A stretch of DNA of 33,748 nt from an uncultured Desulfobacterium sp. (GCA_937124525.1 CAKZLA010000042.1:1-33748), one strand, 5' to 3'; shown: positions 23,273 to 32,643, counted from the stretch's first letter. Program-made: numbers and translations. The notes: a model not told the origin generated them from the sequence alone.

Positions 23273-24664
23273 ATGCGGATACGATTCTTGAAAAACATAC
23301 TGATTTGTGTGGCCGCCCTATTTTTTTTACAGGGATGCCAACAATTCACCCCGGCCCCCCGGCACCTGGAAACCCAGCCCCTGCCCGGAAAAACCACAGC
23401 CCCATATTCGGCCTCACCAACCGTGTCGTCCAAGTGGTGGGAACAATTTAATGACAACGAGCTCAACCGCCTCATTCAAATAGCCCTGGCAGACAATTTT
23501 TCCCTCCGGGAGGCCTGGGCAAGGCTTGACCAGGCCCGTGCCGCAACCACCTACCGAAATTCAGCAATGTTTCCCACCATTACCATGGACGGAAACTACA
23601 CCCGTACCCAGACAAAAAAAAATACCAGCTCTTACAACACCTTTTCCACGGGTCCCTCGGCATCCTACGAAGTGGATCTCTGGGGCAGAATCAAGGCCGA
23701 CATCAGCGCATCCCAGCTTGAAACCAAGGCATCCAGATACGACCTTGAAACCGCAGCTATGTCCGTGGCGGCCCAGGTGGCCGATACCTGGGTGGAACTC
23801 ATCGCCACCCGGAAACAACTGGCCCTTACAAAACAACAACTCACCCTGAACACCACAGTGCTGGACCTTCTGGAACTGCGGTTTGAAAATTCCATGTCCA
23901 CGGCCCTGGATGTACTCCAGCAGCGGGAGGTTGTGGCCGGTGCCCAGGCAGCCATTCCCCCCATTGAAAATCAGATAAAGGCCCTTTCCAATGCCCTGGC
24001 ACTGCTCCTTGGCAAAACACCGGACAAAGTCCCCATTGTCCAGGGAGATCTGCCAGACCAACTGCCTGCCCTCCCCGTCAAAGGGCTGCCCGCTAATCTC
24101 CTGGCCCTGCGCCCGGATGTGCGGGCCGCCGGTTCCCGGCTCCTGGCAGCAGACTGGTACGAAACCCATGCCCGGACCAACCGCCTGCCTGATTTTTCTT
24201 TAACAGGCGGCTTTCTATTCCGGGAGGGTACCCTGGATCTCTTATTACAAAACTGGATACTCTCCCTGGGTGCAGGCCTCGGTGCCACGGTGTTTGACGG
24301 TGGAAAAAAAGACGCAGCAGTGGAACAAGCCATGGCCGTTGTCAAAGAACGCCTGGCATCCTATGAAAAGACCGTGACCACGGCCATTGTGGAGGTGGAA
24401 AGCAGCCTGGCAGCGGAACAATATCAAACCCGTTATGTGGACCTTCTCCTGGCCGAACTTGGCAGTGCACGCCAGGCAAAACAAGAGGCAGGACGCAGAT
24501 ATATCAAAGGCTTAGACCCATTTATTCCCTTTTTAACAGAACAGGTTAATGTTCAGAAACTGGAAAGCAGGCTCATCGAACAGAAGGCGGTTCTGATCAA
24601 AAACCGCATTGCCCTTTACCGGGCTCTGGGAGGTGACTGGACCCCAAATATGGAAAAACCATGA
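23273..24664 (+). CDS. RND efflux outer membrane lipoprotein (NodT/TolC-like)
   Basis: Outer-membrane channel subunit. Lipoprotein signal: basic start, hydrophobic helix ILICVAALFFLQGC with lipobox LQGC at residues 19-22. The mature protein has the duplicated OEP coiled-coil pattern: KWWEQFNDNELNRLIQIALADN, SYEVDLWGRIKADISASQLETKAS, a periplasmic AQVADTWVELIATRKQL, LLALRPDVRAAGSRLLAADW, SLGAGLGATVFDGG and EVESSLAAEQYQTRY. 463 aa, normal length. First gene of a three-gene operon; its stop overlaps the adaptor start (ATGA). No good ribosome site precedes the ATG. Confidence 0.92.
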   Translation: MRIRFLKNILICVAALFFLQGCQQFTPAPRHLETQPLPGKTTAPYSASPTVSSKWWEQFNDNELNRLIQIALADNFSLREAWARLDQARAATTYRNSAMFPTITMDGNYTRTQTKKNTSSYNTFSTGPSASYEVDLWGRIKADISASQLETKASRYDLETAAMSVAAQVADTWVELIATRKQLALTKQQLTLNTTVLDLLELRFENSMSTALDVLQQREVVAGAQAAIPPIENQIKALSNALALLLGKTPDKVPIVQGDLPDQLPALPVKGLPANLLALRPDVRAAGSRLLAADWYETHARTNRLPDFSLTGGFLFREGTLDLLLQNWILSLGAGLGATVFDGGKKDAAVEQAMAVVKERLASYEKTVTTAIVEVESSLAAEQYQTRYVDLLLAELGSARQAKQEAGRRYIKGLDPFIPFLTEQVNVQKLESRLIEQKAVLIKNRIALYRALGGDWTPNMEKP

Positions 24665-25926
24665 CTTCAGAAACAGCACCCCGGCGTCATCCCCTTATCA
24701 AGGTGGTTCGATTCCTCATCCCCATCATCTTTATTGTTGCAAGTATTGCCGCAGCCAATTACCTATACGCCACCAAACCCGTTGCCCGCCGGGGCCGCCC
24801 CCAGATCCCCCTGCCCCTGGTGGAAACCATGAGGGTCACCTCCGGCACTCACTTTGTCACCCTGTCTGCCATGGGAACCGTCATCCCCTCCCGGACCATC
24901 ACCCTGAAATCCCGGGTGGGTGGATTTGTACAAGACAAATCCAGGGAGCTGATTCCCGGTGGATTTTTCAAAAAAGGAGAGGTGATGCTCCGCCTGGAGC
25001 AGGAAGATTTTCTTCTCAATGTGGAAAAACAAAAGGCTGTCCTTGCAAGACTTGAGGCAGAACTTCGCCTGGAAATGGGAAAACAAACCGTAGCCCGGGA
25101 AGAACTTAAAATTCTTCAAAGCAGCTCAAAAAGAGCCATTTCCAATGCAGATCTGGCCCTGAGAGAACCCCAGCTGGCCCAGATAAAGGCGGACATTGCC
25201 GGGGCCAAAACAGATCTTGACCGGGTGAACCTGGACCTTGGGCGGACCATTATCAAAGCCCCCTTTAACTGCATGGTGATGGCGGTGAACGTGGAGCCCG
25301 GCTCCCAGGTTTCCTCCCAGGACACCCTTGCCTCCCTTTCGGGCACCGATGATTACTGGGTAAAGGGCACCCTTCCCACAGATCAGCTCAAATGGGTGAC
25401 CTTCCCCCTTAACTCCCATGACAGGGGCAGCAAGGCGACGATCAGCACCCGGGACGGCACCAGCCGTCCGGGCCAGGTTATTCGGCTATTGGGGGAATTG
25501 GGGCAGGAGACCCGGCTGGCCACCCTGCTTGTCACCATTAAAGATCCCTTGGGCCTCCAGGACACGGGGGTAACGCCTCTGCTCCTGAACAGCTATGTCC
25601 AGATCCGCATCCAGGGCACACAGATATCCCATGTCATTGCCCTGCCCCGGAACGCTGTAAGGGATGGGGACCAGGTGTGGTGCCTTTACAACAACCAACT
25701 GGTCATAAAAACCATTGAAATCCTGTGGCGGGATGCAAACCAGGTCTTTGTCAGTGGCGGACTTGACGTAAAGGATGAAATTATCATTTCAGACATGGCC
25801 TCCCCTGTGGCCGGTATGGCCTTGCGAGCCCAGGCAAAAACATCTCCCCCACTTCCTGAAAAAAACAATGGTGCAAAGCCAGTGGCTCCTGGGAAGGGTG
25901 TTAAAAACAACGGGGGTAAAAAATGA
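24661..25926 (+). CDS. RND efflux periplasmic adaptor (membrane fusion protein)
   Basis: Bridges the inner-membrane pump and the outer-membrane channel. N-terminal membrane anchor or signal (VVRFLIPIIFIVASIAAANYLYA, about 15-37), lipoyl half-motifs (TITLKSRVGGFVQ before and IKAPFNCMVMAVNVEPGSQVSSQD after), an alpha-helical hairpin (about 115-190), the beta-barrel domain (DYWVKGTLPTDQLKWV) and a membrane-proximal domain (VIALPRNAVRDGDQVWCL). The C-terminus is a Lys/Gly/Asn-rich tail. 421 aa. Overlaps both neighbours by 4 bp (ATGA). Confidence 0.92.
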   Translation: MTSETAPRRHPLIKVVRFLIPIIFIVASIAAANYLYATKPVARRGRPQIPLPLVETMRVTSGTHFVTLSAMGTVIPSRTITLKSRVGGFVQDKSRELIPGGFFKKGEVMLRLEQEDFLLNVEKQKAVLARLEAELRLEMGKQTVAREELKILQSSSKRAISNADLALREPQLAQIKADIAGAKTDLDRVNLDLGRTIIKAPFNCMVMAVNVEPGSQVSSQDTLASLSGTDDYWVKGTLPTDQLKWVTFPLNSHDRGSKATISTRDGTSRPGQVIRLLGELGQETRLATLLVTIKDPLGLQDTGVTPLLLNSYVQIRIQGTQISHVIALPRNAVRDGDQVWCLYNNQLVIKTIEILWRDANQVFVSGGLDVKDEIIISDMASPVAGMALRAQAKTSPPLPEKNNGAKPVAPGKGVKNNGGKK

Positions 25927-28900
25927 CAACCACCCCCCGCTCCCCTGCATTTAAAGGCCCCATTCAATGGATGGCCGGAAATTCCGTGGCAGCCAACCTT
26001 TTGATGATTGTGCTTCTGGTGGGCGGCCTTGTCATGGGTGCCAGCATCAAGCAGGAGGTGTTTCCCGATTTTGAAATTGGCTCGGTCAGTGTATCCGTGG
26101 CCTACCCCGGCGCCAGCCCCGAAGAGGTGGAGAGGGGTATCATTCTGGCCATTGAAGAGGCGGTCCAGGGCCTGGATGGTATTGATGAAATGCATGCCAC
26201 GGCATCAGAAGGTCGGGGCTCTGTCACCATTGAGGTACGAGAAGAGATGGATGTCCAGAGCTTTGCAAGGGAGGTGGAAAGTGAGGTCAATGCCATCACC
26301 TCCTTTCCCGATGAAGCAGAAAGACCCATGACATCGGTGGTCACAAGAAAACGCCACGTCACCTCCCATGCCATATATGGGGATCAGTCCCAGGCAATCC
26401 TCACTGAATTTGCCGAATCCTTCAGGGACCTTTTACTCCAGGACCCCACCATCACCCAGGTGGACATGGAGGGGACAAGGGAGCATGAAATCCATGTGGA
26501 AGTTCCCCAGGAAAACCTAAGACGTTACGGCCTGACACTGGGTGAAATCGCAGATGCCATCCGCAATGCCGTTGTGGAACTGCCCGGTGGCAGCATCCGC
26601 ACCCGGGGAGGAGAGATCATGGTGCGCATGAAGGAGCGCCGGGAACTTGCCCGGGAGTATGCCCGACTGCCCATCATCACCGCCGGGGACGGTTCCCGGA
26701 TTCTGTTGGAAGACATTGCCGTCATCAGTGAAGGATTTGAAGAGAGCAATACCTATGCCACCTTCAACGGCAAACCCGCCATCATGGTGGAGGTGTACCG
26801 GGTGGGGGATCAAAAACCCATCCAAGTGGCAAAGGCGGTGAAAGAGCAAGTGAAACTTTTCAAGAAAAGCCTGCCCCAAGGCGTTGATATCTCCATGGTC
26901 AGCGATCGATCCGAGGTGTTCCAACAGCGAGCGGAACTGCTCATCAGAAACGGGTACATCGGCCTTATCCTGGTCTTCTTTTTCCTGGCATTTTTCCTGG
27001 AAATCCGTCTGGCATTCTGGGTATCCCTGGGCATTCCCATTTCCATTCTGGGATCATTTGTGTTTTTACCCTTCACCGACTTTTCTATAAACGTTATCTC
27101 CATGTTTGCCTTTATTGTGACCCTGGGCATTGTGGTGGATGACGCCATTGTGGTGGGAGAAAACATCTACCAGCACCGGGAACAGGGCAAACCCTTTCTG
27201 GAGGCAGCCATTGACGGGGGCAGGGAAGTTGCCCTTCCTGTGGTGTTCAGCATTCTCACCAATGTGGTGGCCTTTCTTCCCATCATGTTTGTCACCGGGA
27301 CCATGGGTAAATTTTTCAAGGTGATTCCCGTGGTGGTCATCGTTGTCTTTCTCATCTCTCTTGTGGAGAGCCTTTTTATTCTACCGGCCCATCTGTCCCA
27401 CCCGGGCAGGAGACCGGGCAAACTCATGGCCTGGGCCATGGCAAAACAGCAAAAGGTCAGCCGGGGCCTTATTCGATTTGTGGAGCGTATTTATAATCCC
27501 ATCCTGGAATCCATGCTCGACAACCGCTACATCACCGCCAGCATCGGCCTTGCCGTGTTGATCATTGTGCTGGGATATGTGAAAAGCGGCAGAATCACCA
27601 CCACCCTCATGCCCCGGGTGGAATCTGATTACGCCTATGTCATGGTGACCCTGCCCTATGGTTCCTCCGAGGAAAAAGCAGCAGCCATTCTTGATATTAT
27701 TTCCGATTCAGCCAGACAGGTGGTGGAAAACAATGGGGGGGAAGCCCTGTCCCGGGGACGATATGCCCAGGTCAAGGAAAATGTCATCACCGCCCGCATC
27801 CTGCTCACCCCACCGGATATCCGTCCCCTTTCAACGGCCAGGGTGACCCAGCTGTGGCGGGAGGCCACAGGCACCATTGTGGGTCTGGAATCCATGGTGT
27901 TCCAGTCCGACCGGGGGGGGCCGGGGTCTGGATCATCCCTCACCATCGAGTTGAGCCACCGGGACATTGAAACCCTGGATGCGGCCAGTGCAAAGCTGGC
28001 CCGGGAGCTTAGCAATTTCCCCTCAACCAAGGACATTGACGACGGATCATCCCGGGGCAAACAGCAATTTGATTTTAAAATGCTGCCCCAGGGGCTTTCT
28101 CTGGGGCTGGGTGCCCGGAATGTGGCCCTCCAGGTGCGGTATGCCTTTTATGGTGCCACTGCCCTGAAACTCCAGCGGGGAAGAAACGAAGTCACCGTAA
28201 AAGTACGCCTGCCCCGGGAAGAACGCATCACTGAAAGCCAACTGGAAACCATGATTATCCATGCCCCGGATGGCCGGGAAACCCTGCTCCGGGAAGTGGT
28301 CAGCATGGAGCGGGGACGGGCCTATACATCCATCAAAAGACGATCCGGACGTCGGGTGTCCACCATCACGGCCAATGTGGTTCCCCGCATGGAAACCAAC
28401 CGAATACTCCTGGTGGTGAAATCTGAGATTTTACCGGCACTGCAACGGCAATTTCCGGGCCTCACCGGTAATTTTGAAGGCCGTCAGGCCAGCATGCAGG
28501 AGAGCACACAGAGCCTGATCCGGGGGCTTTTGATGGCCCTTTTTGGCATCTATGCCCTTTTGGCCATCCCCTTTAAAAGTTATTTTCAACCCATGGTGAT
28601 TATGGCCTGCATCCCCTTTGGCATTGTGGGGGCGGTTCTGGGGCATATTCTTCTGGGATATTCCCTGTCCTTGATGAGTCTGTTTGGCCTGGTGGCATTG
28701 TCCGGGGTGGTGGTAAACGACTCCCTTGTCATGGTGGACTTTGCCAACAGAATGCGACTGGCGGGTATTCCGGCCAGGGAGGCCATTGCCATGGCGGGAA
28801 AGCAGCGGTTCCGGCCCATCATGCTCACCACCCTCACCACCTTTGGGGGACTTGCCCCCATGATTTTTGAGACCTCCCGCCAGGCCAGGTACATGATTCC

Positions 28901-29018
28901 CATGGCCATCTCCCTGGGATTTGGCATTGTGTTTGCCACCCTGATTACCCTGGCCCTGGTGCCCTCATTTTACATGATCCTGGAGGATGTGCTGGGATTC
29001 TTCAAGGATGATCGGTAA
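25923..29018 (+). CDS. RND superfamily efflux permease
   Basis: Inner-membrane proton-driven pump, 1031 aa, twelve predicted helices with two large periplasmic loops after helices 1 and 7. The proton-relay Asp pair is in LGIVVDDAIVVGENI (Asp406, Asp407). N-terminus: NSVAANLLMIVLLVGGLV followed by KQEVFPDFEIGSVSVSVAYPGASPEEVE, typical of the hydrophobe/amphiphile and related AcrB-like branch. The C-terminal half has GLVALSGVVVNDSLVMVDFAN and KQRFRPIMLTTLTTFGGLAPM. The motif set resembles the broad AcrB-like group found in marine and anaerobic bacteria; substrates cannot be predicted. No tetR-type regulator is adjacent. Confidence 0.95.
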   Translation: MTTTPRSPAFKGPIQWMAGNSVAANLLMIVLLVGGLVMGASIKQEVFPDFEIGSVSVSVAYPGASPEEVERGIILAIEEAVQGLDGIDEMHATASEGRGSVTIEVREEMDVQSFAREVESEVNAITSFPDEAERPMTSVVTRKRHVTSHAIYGDQSQAILTEFAESFRDLLLQDPTITQVDMEGTREHEIHVEVPQENLRRYGLTLGEIADAIRNAVVELPGGSIRTRGGEIMVRMKERRELAREYARLPIITAGDGSRILLEDIAVISEGFEESNTYATFNGKPAIMVEVYRVGDQKPIQVAKAVKEQVKLFKKSLPQGVDISMVSDRSEVFQQRAELLIRNGYIGLILVFFFLAFFLEIRLAFWVSLGIPISILGSFVFLPFTDFSINVISMFAFIVTLGIVVDDAIVVGENIYQHREQGKPFLEAAIDGGREVALPVVFSILTNVVAFLPIMFVTGTMGKFFKVIPVVVIVVFLISLVESLFILPAHLSHPGRRPGKLMAWAMAKQQKVSRGLIRFVERIYNPILESMLDNRYITASIGLAVLIIVLGYVKSGRITTTLMPRVESDYAYVMVTLPYGSSEEKAAAILDIISDSARQVVENNGGEALSRGRYAQVKENVITARILLTPPDIRPLSTARVTQLWREATGTIVGLESMVFQSDRGGPGSGSSLTIELSHRDIETLDAASAKLARELSNFPSTKDIDDGSSRGKQQFDFKMLPQGLSLGLGARNVALQVRYAFYGATALKLQRGRNEVTVKVRLPREERITESQLETMIIHAPDGRETLLREVVSMERGRAYTSIKRRSGRRVSTITANVVPRMETNRILLVVKSEILPALQRQFPGLTGNFEGRQASMQESTQSLIRGLLMALFGIYALLAIPFKSYFQPMVIMACIPFGIVGAVLGHILLGYSLSLMSLFGLVALSGVVVNDSLVMVDFANRMRLAGIPAREAIAMAGKQRFRPIMLTTLTTFGGLAPMIFETSRQARYMIPMAISLGFGIVFATLITLALVPSFYMILEDVLGFFKDDR

Positions 29019-29076
29019 ATCTTAGGGGGTGTTGGTAATAACATCGGCCAGGCGTTATAGCTGACGGACCAATGGA

Positions 29077-29268
29077 GTCAGGCTTGTGCTATTGTATTGT
29101 GTTTTTGATAAATTAGCGCCCTTTGGGCGGGCTTCTATTTGGCTCAATATTTTATTAGCGCATAATTGCATGGTATTTATTTTGTATCAAAAAACACAAA
29201 TTCATATACGGTCAAGTGCCTGTGCACAAAAAACTTTTCAACAAAAACGTCAATAACTCAAGCCTGAC
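29077..29268. other. Nested inverted repeats between convergent genes
   Basis: Outer GTCAGGCTTG (29077-29086) / CAAGCCTGAC (29259-29268), inner GTGTTTTTGATA (29099-29110) / TATCAAAAAACAC (29184-29196, one extra A), and a central GCGCCC-TTT-GGGCGG-type hairpin near 29117-29130. They fill the 253-bp gap between the RND permease and the methyltransferase. Either a bidirectional termination region or a single-copy palindromic element. Confidence 0.4.
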
Positions 29269-29271
29269 AGA

Positions 29272-29922
29272 TCACAAGTTAAGTCGCATTTCAGGTATTT
29301 CACCACACGTTAATTTTTGCAGAACCCCCAATGTTTTTGTCATGCCCATGGGTTTAAAAAGTCCCGAAGCAAGAGCGTATTGATATATTTGATAAGGTGC
29401 CTGCCCGCCATCGTCGGGGTTGGGAAAAATATCATGGATCACCAGATAACCACCGGGGATGATGTGACGGGCCCAGCAGTTATAGTCATTAAAGGCGGCC
29501 TCAAAGGAGTGTCCCCCATCTATAAAGACAAGGCTTAATGGCGTTGCCCATATTTTTGCCGCCACAGCAGATTTACAAACAAGGGGAACCACGACGTCTG
29601 AGATACCAAAGGTGGTCAGGGTGTTTCTGAAAAAACGGAAGGTGTCCACACATTGCCCCCGGGCATCGTACAGGTCCGAATCAAAATACTCTTCTCCCTT
29701 CTGCTGCTCTTCTGACCCCCGGTGGTGATCAATGGAAAAAAGCACCGTATCGTTCTCTTTGCAGGCACTGCCCAGATAAATAGCGGATTTGCCGCAATAG
29801 CTGCCAATTTCCAGACAAGGCCCTCTTTTACCGGCCTCCAGGGCCGTTTCATGGAGTTTGAGTGCCTCTTCCTTATCCAGAAAACCCTTTACCCCATCAA
29901 TCATTGCGTCATCAAATGTCAT
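29272..29922 (-). CDS. Class I SAM-dependent methyltransferase
   Basis: 216 residues with a Rossmann methyltransferase core: motif I GPCLEIGSYCGKSAIYLG (SAM glycine loop), acidic SIDHHRGSEEQQ at the end of strand 2, and LSLVFIDGGHSFEAAFNDYNCWARHIIPGGYLVIHDIF (motif with DGGHS and the GG loop). This fits the Methyltransf_24 type, whose members methylate small molecules, sugars or O-methyl acceptors; the acceptor is unknown. ATG at 29922 was chosen because AAAGGG lies 7 nt upstream; a TTG at 29940 is less likely. Single gene facing the RND operon. Confidence 0.82.
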   Translation of the reverse strand: MTFDDAMIDGVKGFLDKEEALKLHETALEAGKRGPCLEIGSYCGKSAIYLGSACKENDTVLFSIDHHRGSEEQQKGEEYFDSDLYDARGQCVDTFRFFRNTLTTFGISDVVVPLVCKSAVAAKIWATPLSLVFIDGGHSFEAAFNDYNCWARHIIPGGYLVIHDIFPNPDDGGQAPYQIYQYALASGLFKPMGMTKTLGVLQKLTCGEIPEMRLNL

Positions 29923-29965
29923 GATCTTTCCCTTTACCAAGTCAAAAACTGCATTAATAAAACGC

Positions 29966-30069
29966 GGCTACCCACCTAAGCCGGGACAAGTTGTAAAATA
30001 AATAGCTTGGATAGACTTGATATGCATAATCAGCAAGGCGCAAAATTATCCCACTTTAGACGGGTAGCC
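29966..30069. other. Inverted and direct repeat pair in the 538-bp gap
   Basis: GGCTACCC (29966-29973) / GGGTAGCC (30062-30069) inverted, overlapped by imperfect direct repeats CCCACCTAAGCCGGG (29971-29985) and CCCACTTTAGACGGG (30051-30065). It sits upstream of the methyltransferase in the gap 29923-30460; 30070-30333 shows nothing recognisable. Confidence 0.4.
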
Positions 30070-30333
30070 CAAAACGCGATGATCAAGCAAGTCCCGACCA
30101 TCCATTTTCAGGGGAAATATCATACTCCAGTTGCACATGGCAATTCATTCATCTTGAACGCTCTGATTTGTGATACATGCAGCAAACCCCTTCTCCAAAA
30201 AATCAGCCTGAACAAATTGGATCAACGAATATTATCAAACACAACTTTCTGAGTTGGCAACTTTGGATGAGATAAAGCCTTGTTCCCCCTCGCCAATGCT
30301 TAAATCAAAAAGTTACGTTATCAAACAACAGTA

Positions 30334-30362
30334 TTGCCATATAACCAGAGAATGGCTATACT
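30334..30362 (+). promoter_or_regulatory. Sigma-70-type promoter for the molybdenum-storage unit
   Basis: TTGCCA (30334-30339) and TATACT (30357-30362) with a 17-bp spacer, giving a start near 30369 and a leader of about 90 nt before the first gene. No convincing ModE-type palindrome was seen; TATCGATA near 30410 is the only small symmetrical motif. Confidence 0.55.
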
Positions 30363-30460
30363 CTTTTTATTATCAACCCACGCGTTTCACCATCCAATCA
30401 CCTTAAACTATCGATAACACACAACATTATCATTAACAAGCAAAACAAGGGAGAATAACC

Positions 30461-30673
30461 ATGTCTGGAAAAATATTTTACAGGGAAAGAAAAAAGGCAA
30501 AAGAAGGCGAAAAAAAACCCCGTTTCAGGGTCGTTGCCGTATGTGATTCCAATCTGAAAATCTACTCAGACCATCTGCGATTAACAGAACTGGAACAGAT
30601 TGCCAAGGCCACGGATGCTGAATTGATCTGTCTGCAAAAAGACAGTAAAAAAGACAAGGCGGATAAACAATAA
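30461..30673 (+). CDS. Small protein upstream of the molybdenum storage homologue
   Basis: 70 residues, not recognised. A basic N-terminus (YRERKKAKEGEKKP), a compact core with alternating strands and helix (RFRVVAVCDSNLKIYSDHLR, LTELEQIAKATDAELICLQ) and a charged Lys/Asp tail. The core has two Cys. Excellent ribosome site AAGGGAG 7 nt before ATG. It ends 15 bp before the MosA/MosB-type gene and shares its promoter, so it is probably a partner, regulator or cluster-loading factor for that protein. This role is inferred from position only. Confidence 0.65.
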   Translation: MSGKIFYRERKKAKEGEKKPRFRVVAVCDSNLKIYSDHLRLTELEQIAKATDAELICLQKDSKKDKADKQ

Positions 30674-30688
30674 AGGGAAAGGAAAACC

Positions 30689-31522
30689 ATGGCTTTAATT
30701 CGCGATAAAGACGGAAAAAGACTCCATGTAAAAAGCAGGCTGATGGGAGAAAGCCTGGTAAGTAAAGAATTCCTGGATCAGTTGGAGATTGCCCCCCAGC
30801 AACGATTGTACCCCGATATTGCCATCATGAAAATCGGGGGGCAGTCCATCTGTGACCGAGGAGTTAAGGCCCTTCCAAGCATTCTCAAGGAGATCGTAGC
30901 CAATAGAGAAAAACACAAAATTCTCATCACCACCGGTGGTGGCACCCGGAGTCGCCATATTTATACCATTGGGCTTGAAATGGGAATGCCCACGGGAATC
31001 ATTGCCAAATTCGGCAGTATGATTTCCGACCAGAACGCCTTGATGGTGGCCACCCTGCTCTCTCCATGGGGAGGCATCAAGGTGGCACACAACGACATCG
31101 TAAAGCTCCCCACCTATTTTGCCGAAGGGATTATCCCGGTCATGGCCGGCATGCCGCCCTATGATTACTTTGCCATCAAACCGGAAAAGGGAAGAATTCC
31201 CATCCATCGCACCGATGTGGGATTGATCATCCTGGCGGACCTGATCGGTTCCCGGAGGGTCTTGTTCATTAAAGATGAGAACGGCCTTTACACCGACGAT
31301 CCCAAGAAAAACCCCGACGCTGAATTCATTCCCAGAATCGGAGCAAGGGATCTCATGGACAGAAATCAGGATGATCTGGTCATTGAGCGACCCTGCCTGG
31401 AGATTATCCAGAACAGTGAGGTTCTTGAAGAAGTCCAGGTGATCAATGGCATGGTTCCCGGCAATATCACCAAAGCCCTTGCCGGAGAACATGTGGGAAG
31501 CATCATATACAAACAACAGTGA
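30689..31522 (+). CDS. Molybdenum storage protein (MosA/MosB) family, amino acid kinase fold
   Basis: 277 residues with the UMP kinase-like fold used by the Azotobacter vinelandii Mo/W storage protein, which packs polyoxomolybdate clusters in a hexamer with ATP. Matches to that family from memory: IMKIGGQSICDRG (46-58), TTGGGTRSRHIYTIGLEMGMP (81-101), SMISDQNA, AGMPPYDYF, IPIHRTDVG (160-168), LFIKDENGLYTDDPK (182-196), AEFIPRI, and VPGNITKALAGEHVGSII (256-273). It is closer to the beta subunit (MosB) than to alpha. Only one such gene is present, so the complex may be homomeric or pair with a distant gene. Generic uridylate kinase is less likely because the C-terminal signature is storage-type. 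SD AAGGGAAAGG. Confidence 0.82.
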   Translation: MALIRDKDGKRLHVKSRLMGESLVSKEFLDQLEIAPQQRLYPDIAIMKIGGQSICDRGVKALPSILKEIVANREKHKILITTGGGTRSRHIYTIGLEMGMPTGIIAKFGSMISDQNALMVATLLSPWGGIKVAHNDIVKLPTYFAEGIIPVMAGMPPYDYFAIKPEKGRIPIHRTDVGLIILADLIGSRRVLFIKDENGLYTDDPKKNPDAEFIPRIGARDLMDRNQDDLVIERPCLEIIQNSEVLEEVQVINGMVPGNITKALAGEHVGSIIYKQQ

Positions 31523-31665
31523 GCTCATCGTGTCATCGCCAGGCTATTAGTGGACTAAGAATTTATTCACAAAATCACCATATGTAGCAAGGCTAAAACT
31601 CATGAATCACTATATATTGTGGATTAATTCGTAAGATCATGCATTCCGCAACAGCCTGTCGAATA

Positions 31666-32586
31666 TCAATGGGTCAGGTGAAGCCAAAAGGTAAATGTAA
31701 TGGCGGACAGCAGGGTACTTAAGGAGATGGCCGCCACTGCAAACTCAGGGTCACCATTCATCTCCCGGGCCATGACATAGCTAATGGTGGCCGTGGGAGA
31801 TGCCAGCAGGATAAGGCCTGGAACATACAAATCCGGGGGAATCTTCCACAGGGAATATAACACAAATCCCACGCATGGCAGCACCATGAGTTTGATAAAA
31901 CTGGCCAGCAAAAGATGATGGAATCTCGATTTTATCATATCAAAACCCAGAGATGCCCCAATCAAAAGCAGGGCTAGGGGCAAAGACATGCCACTGATGA
32001 TATCCAGGGTGCGAACCACAATGACCGGCAAAGCCAAACCGGTTAACGCAAATACAATCCCGGAAATGGCAGACAAAATCACAGGATTCCCCACAATTTT
32101 GGAAATAAGTTTACGGGGGCTGTGGGAGGAAGGCGTTGAATCGGCGTAAAATTGCAACACAAACACCGACAAAAAATTTTGTAAAATCATAATAAAGCCC
32201 GTTAAAATACTGGCGCTGGCAAAACCGTCGCTCCCCAGAAAATAATAGGCCACGGCCAGGCCGATGTATCCTAAGTTTCCGTGAAAAGCGCTTTGAACAA
32301 AGGTACCGGATCGCTGGGACGGCAGATGAAGCCTTTTGCCAACCAGACAGGTTAACCCAAAAGAAAAAATAATAGCTGCCAGGGTTACCCCCAGAACCTG
32401 GGGATTAAAATCAGTTTTTAAAGAACTTTTGGCAATGGCACCAAACACCATGGCCGGGATGGCAATATAGAAGACCAGGCGGTTGGCCGGGACCAGAAAT
32501 TCCGCTGGCACAAACCCCCTTTGACGGGCAAACCACCCCAGAACAATCACGGGGAAAATGGGTATGATGGTATTTAAAATTTCCAT
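31666..32586 (-). CDS. AEC (auxin efflux carrier) family transporter
   Basis: 306 residues, about ten hydrophobic helices in two five-helix halves: MEILNTIIPIFPVIVLGWFA at the N-terminus, PANRLVFYIAIPAMVFGAI, SAFHGNLGYIGLAVAYYFLG, LISKIVGNPVILSAISGIV, SGMSLPLALLLIGASLGF and LILLASPTATISYVMAREMNGD. These fit bacterial AEC carriers that move malate, malonate or other small organic anions. The ATG at 32586 begins right at the conserved first helix; a TTG start further upstream (32703) would translate the heptamer tract and is rejected. No clear ribosome site. Monocistronic. Confidence 0.88.
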   Translation of the reverse strand: MEILNTIIPIFPVIVLGWFARQRGFVPAEFLVPANRLVFYIAIPAMVFGAIAKSSLKTDFNPQVLGVTLAAIIFSFGLTCLVGKRLHLPSQRSGTFVQSAFHGNLGYIGLAVAYYFLGSDGFASASILTGFIMILQNFLSVFVLQFYADSTPSSHSPRKLISKIVGNPVILSAISGIVFALTGLALPVIVVRTLDIISGMSLPLALLLIGASLGFDMIKSRFHHLLLASFIKLMVLPCVGFVLYSLWKIPPDLYVPGLILLASPTATISYVMAREMNGDPEFAVAAISLSTLLSAITFTFWLHLTH

Positions 32587-32643
32587 CGGACCAAAATAAA
32601 GACAGCACTCTGTCCTGTCAAGCAATAAAGCGATGGCCTTACC

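Noticed and set aside
23561..24169. 202-codon frame antisense to the outer-membrane lipoprotein gene
   Set aside because: Shadow of a strongly supported gene; Gly/Cys/His-rich composition typical of antisense translation.
24705..24725. tRNA T-loop-like GGTTCGATTCC
   Set aside because: It lies inside the adaptor coding sequence and no cloverleaf can be formed around it.
30007..30252. 81-codon open frame in the gap before the molybdenum unit
   Set aside because: No ribosome site or recognisable family; it crosses the inverted-repeat segment at 29966-30069.
30695..31528. 277-codon open frame antisense to the MosB-like gene
   Set aside because: It is an artefact of codon bias in the opposite gene, which has clear family motifs and a ribosome site; the antisense product has no recognisable domain.
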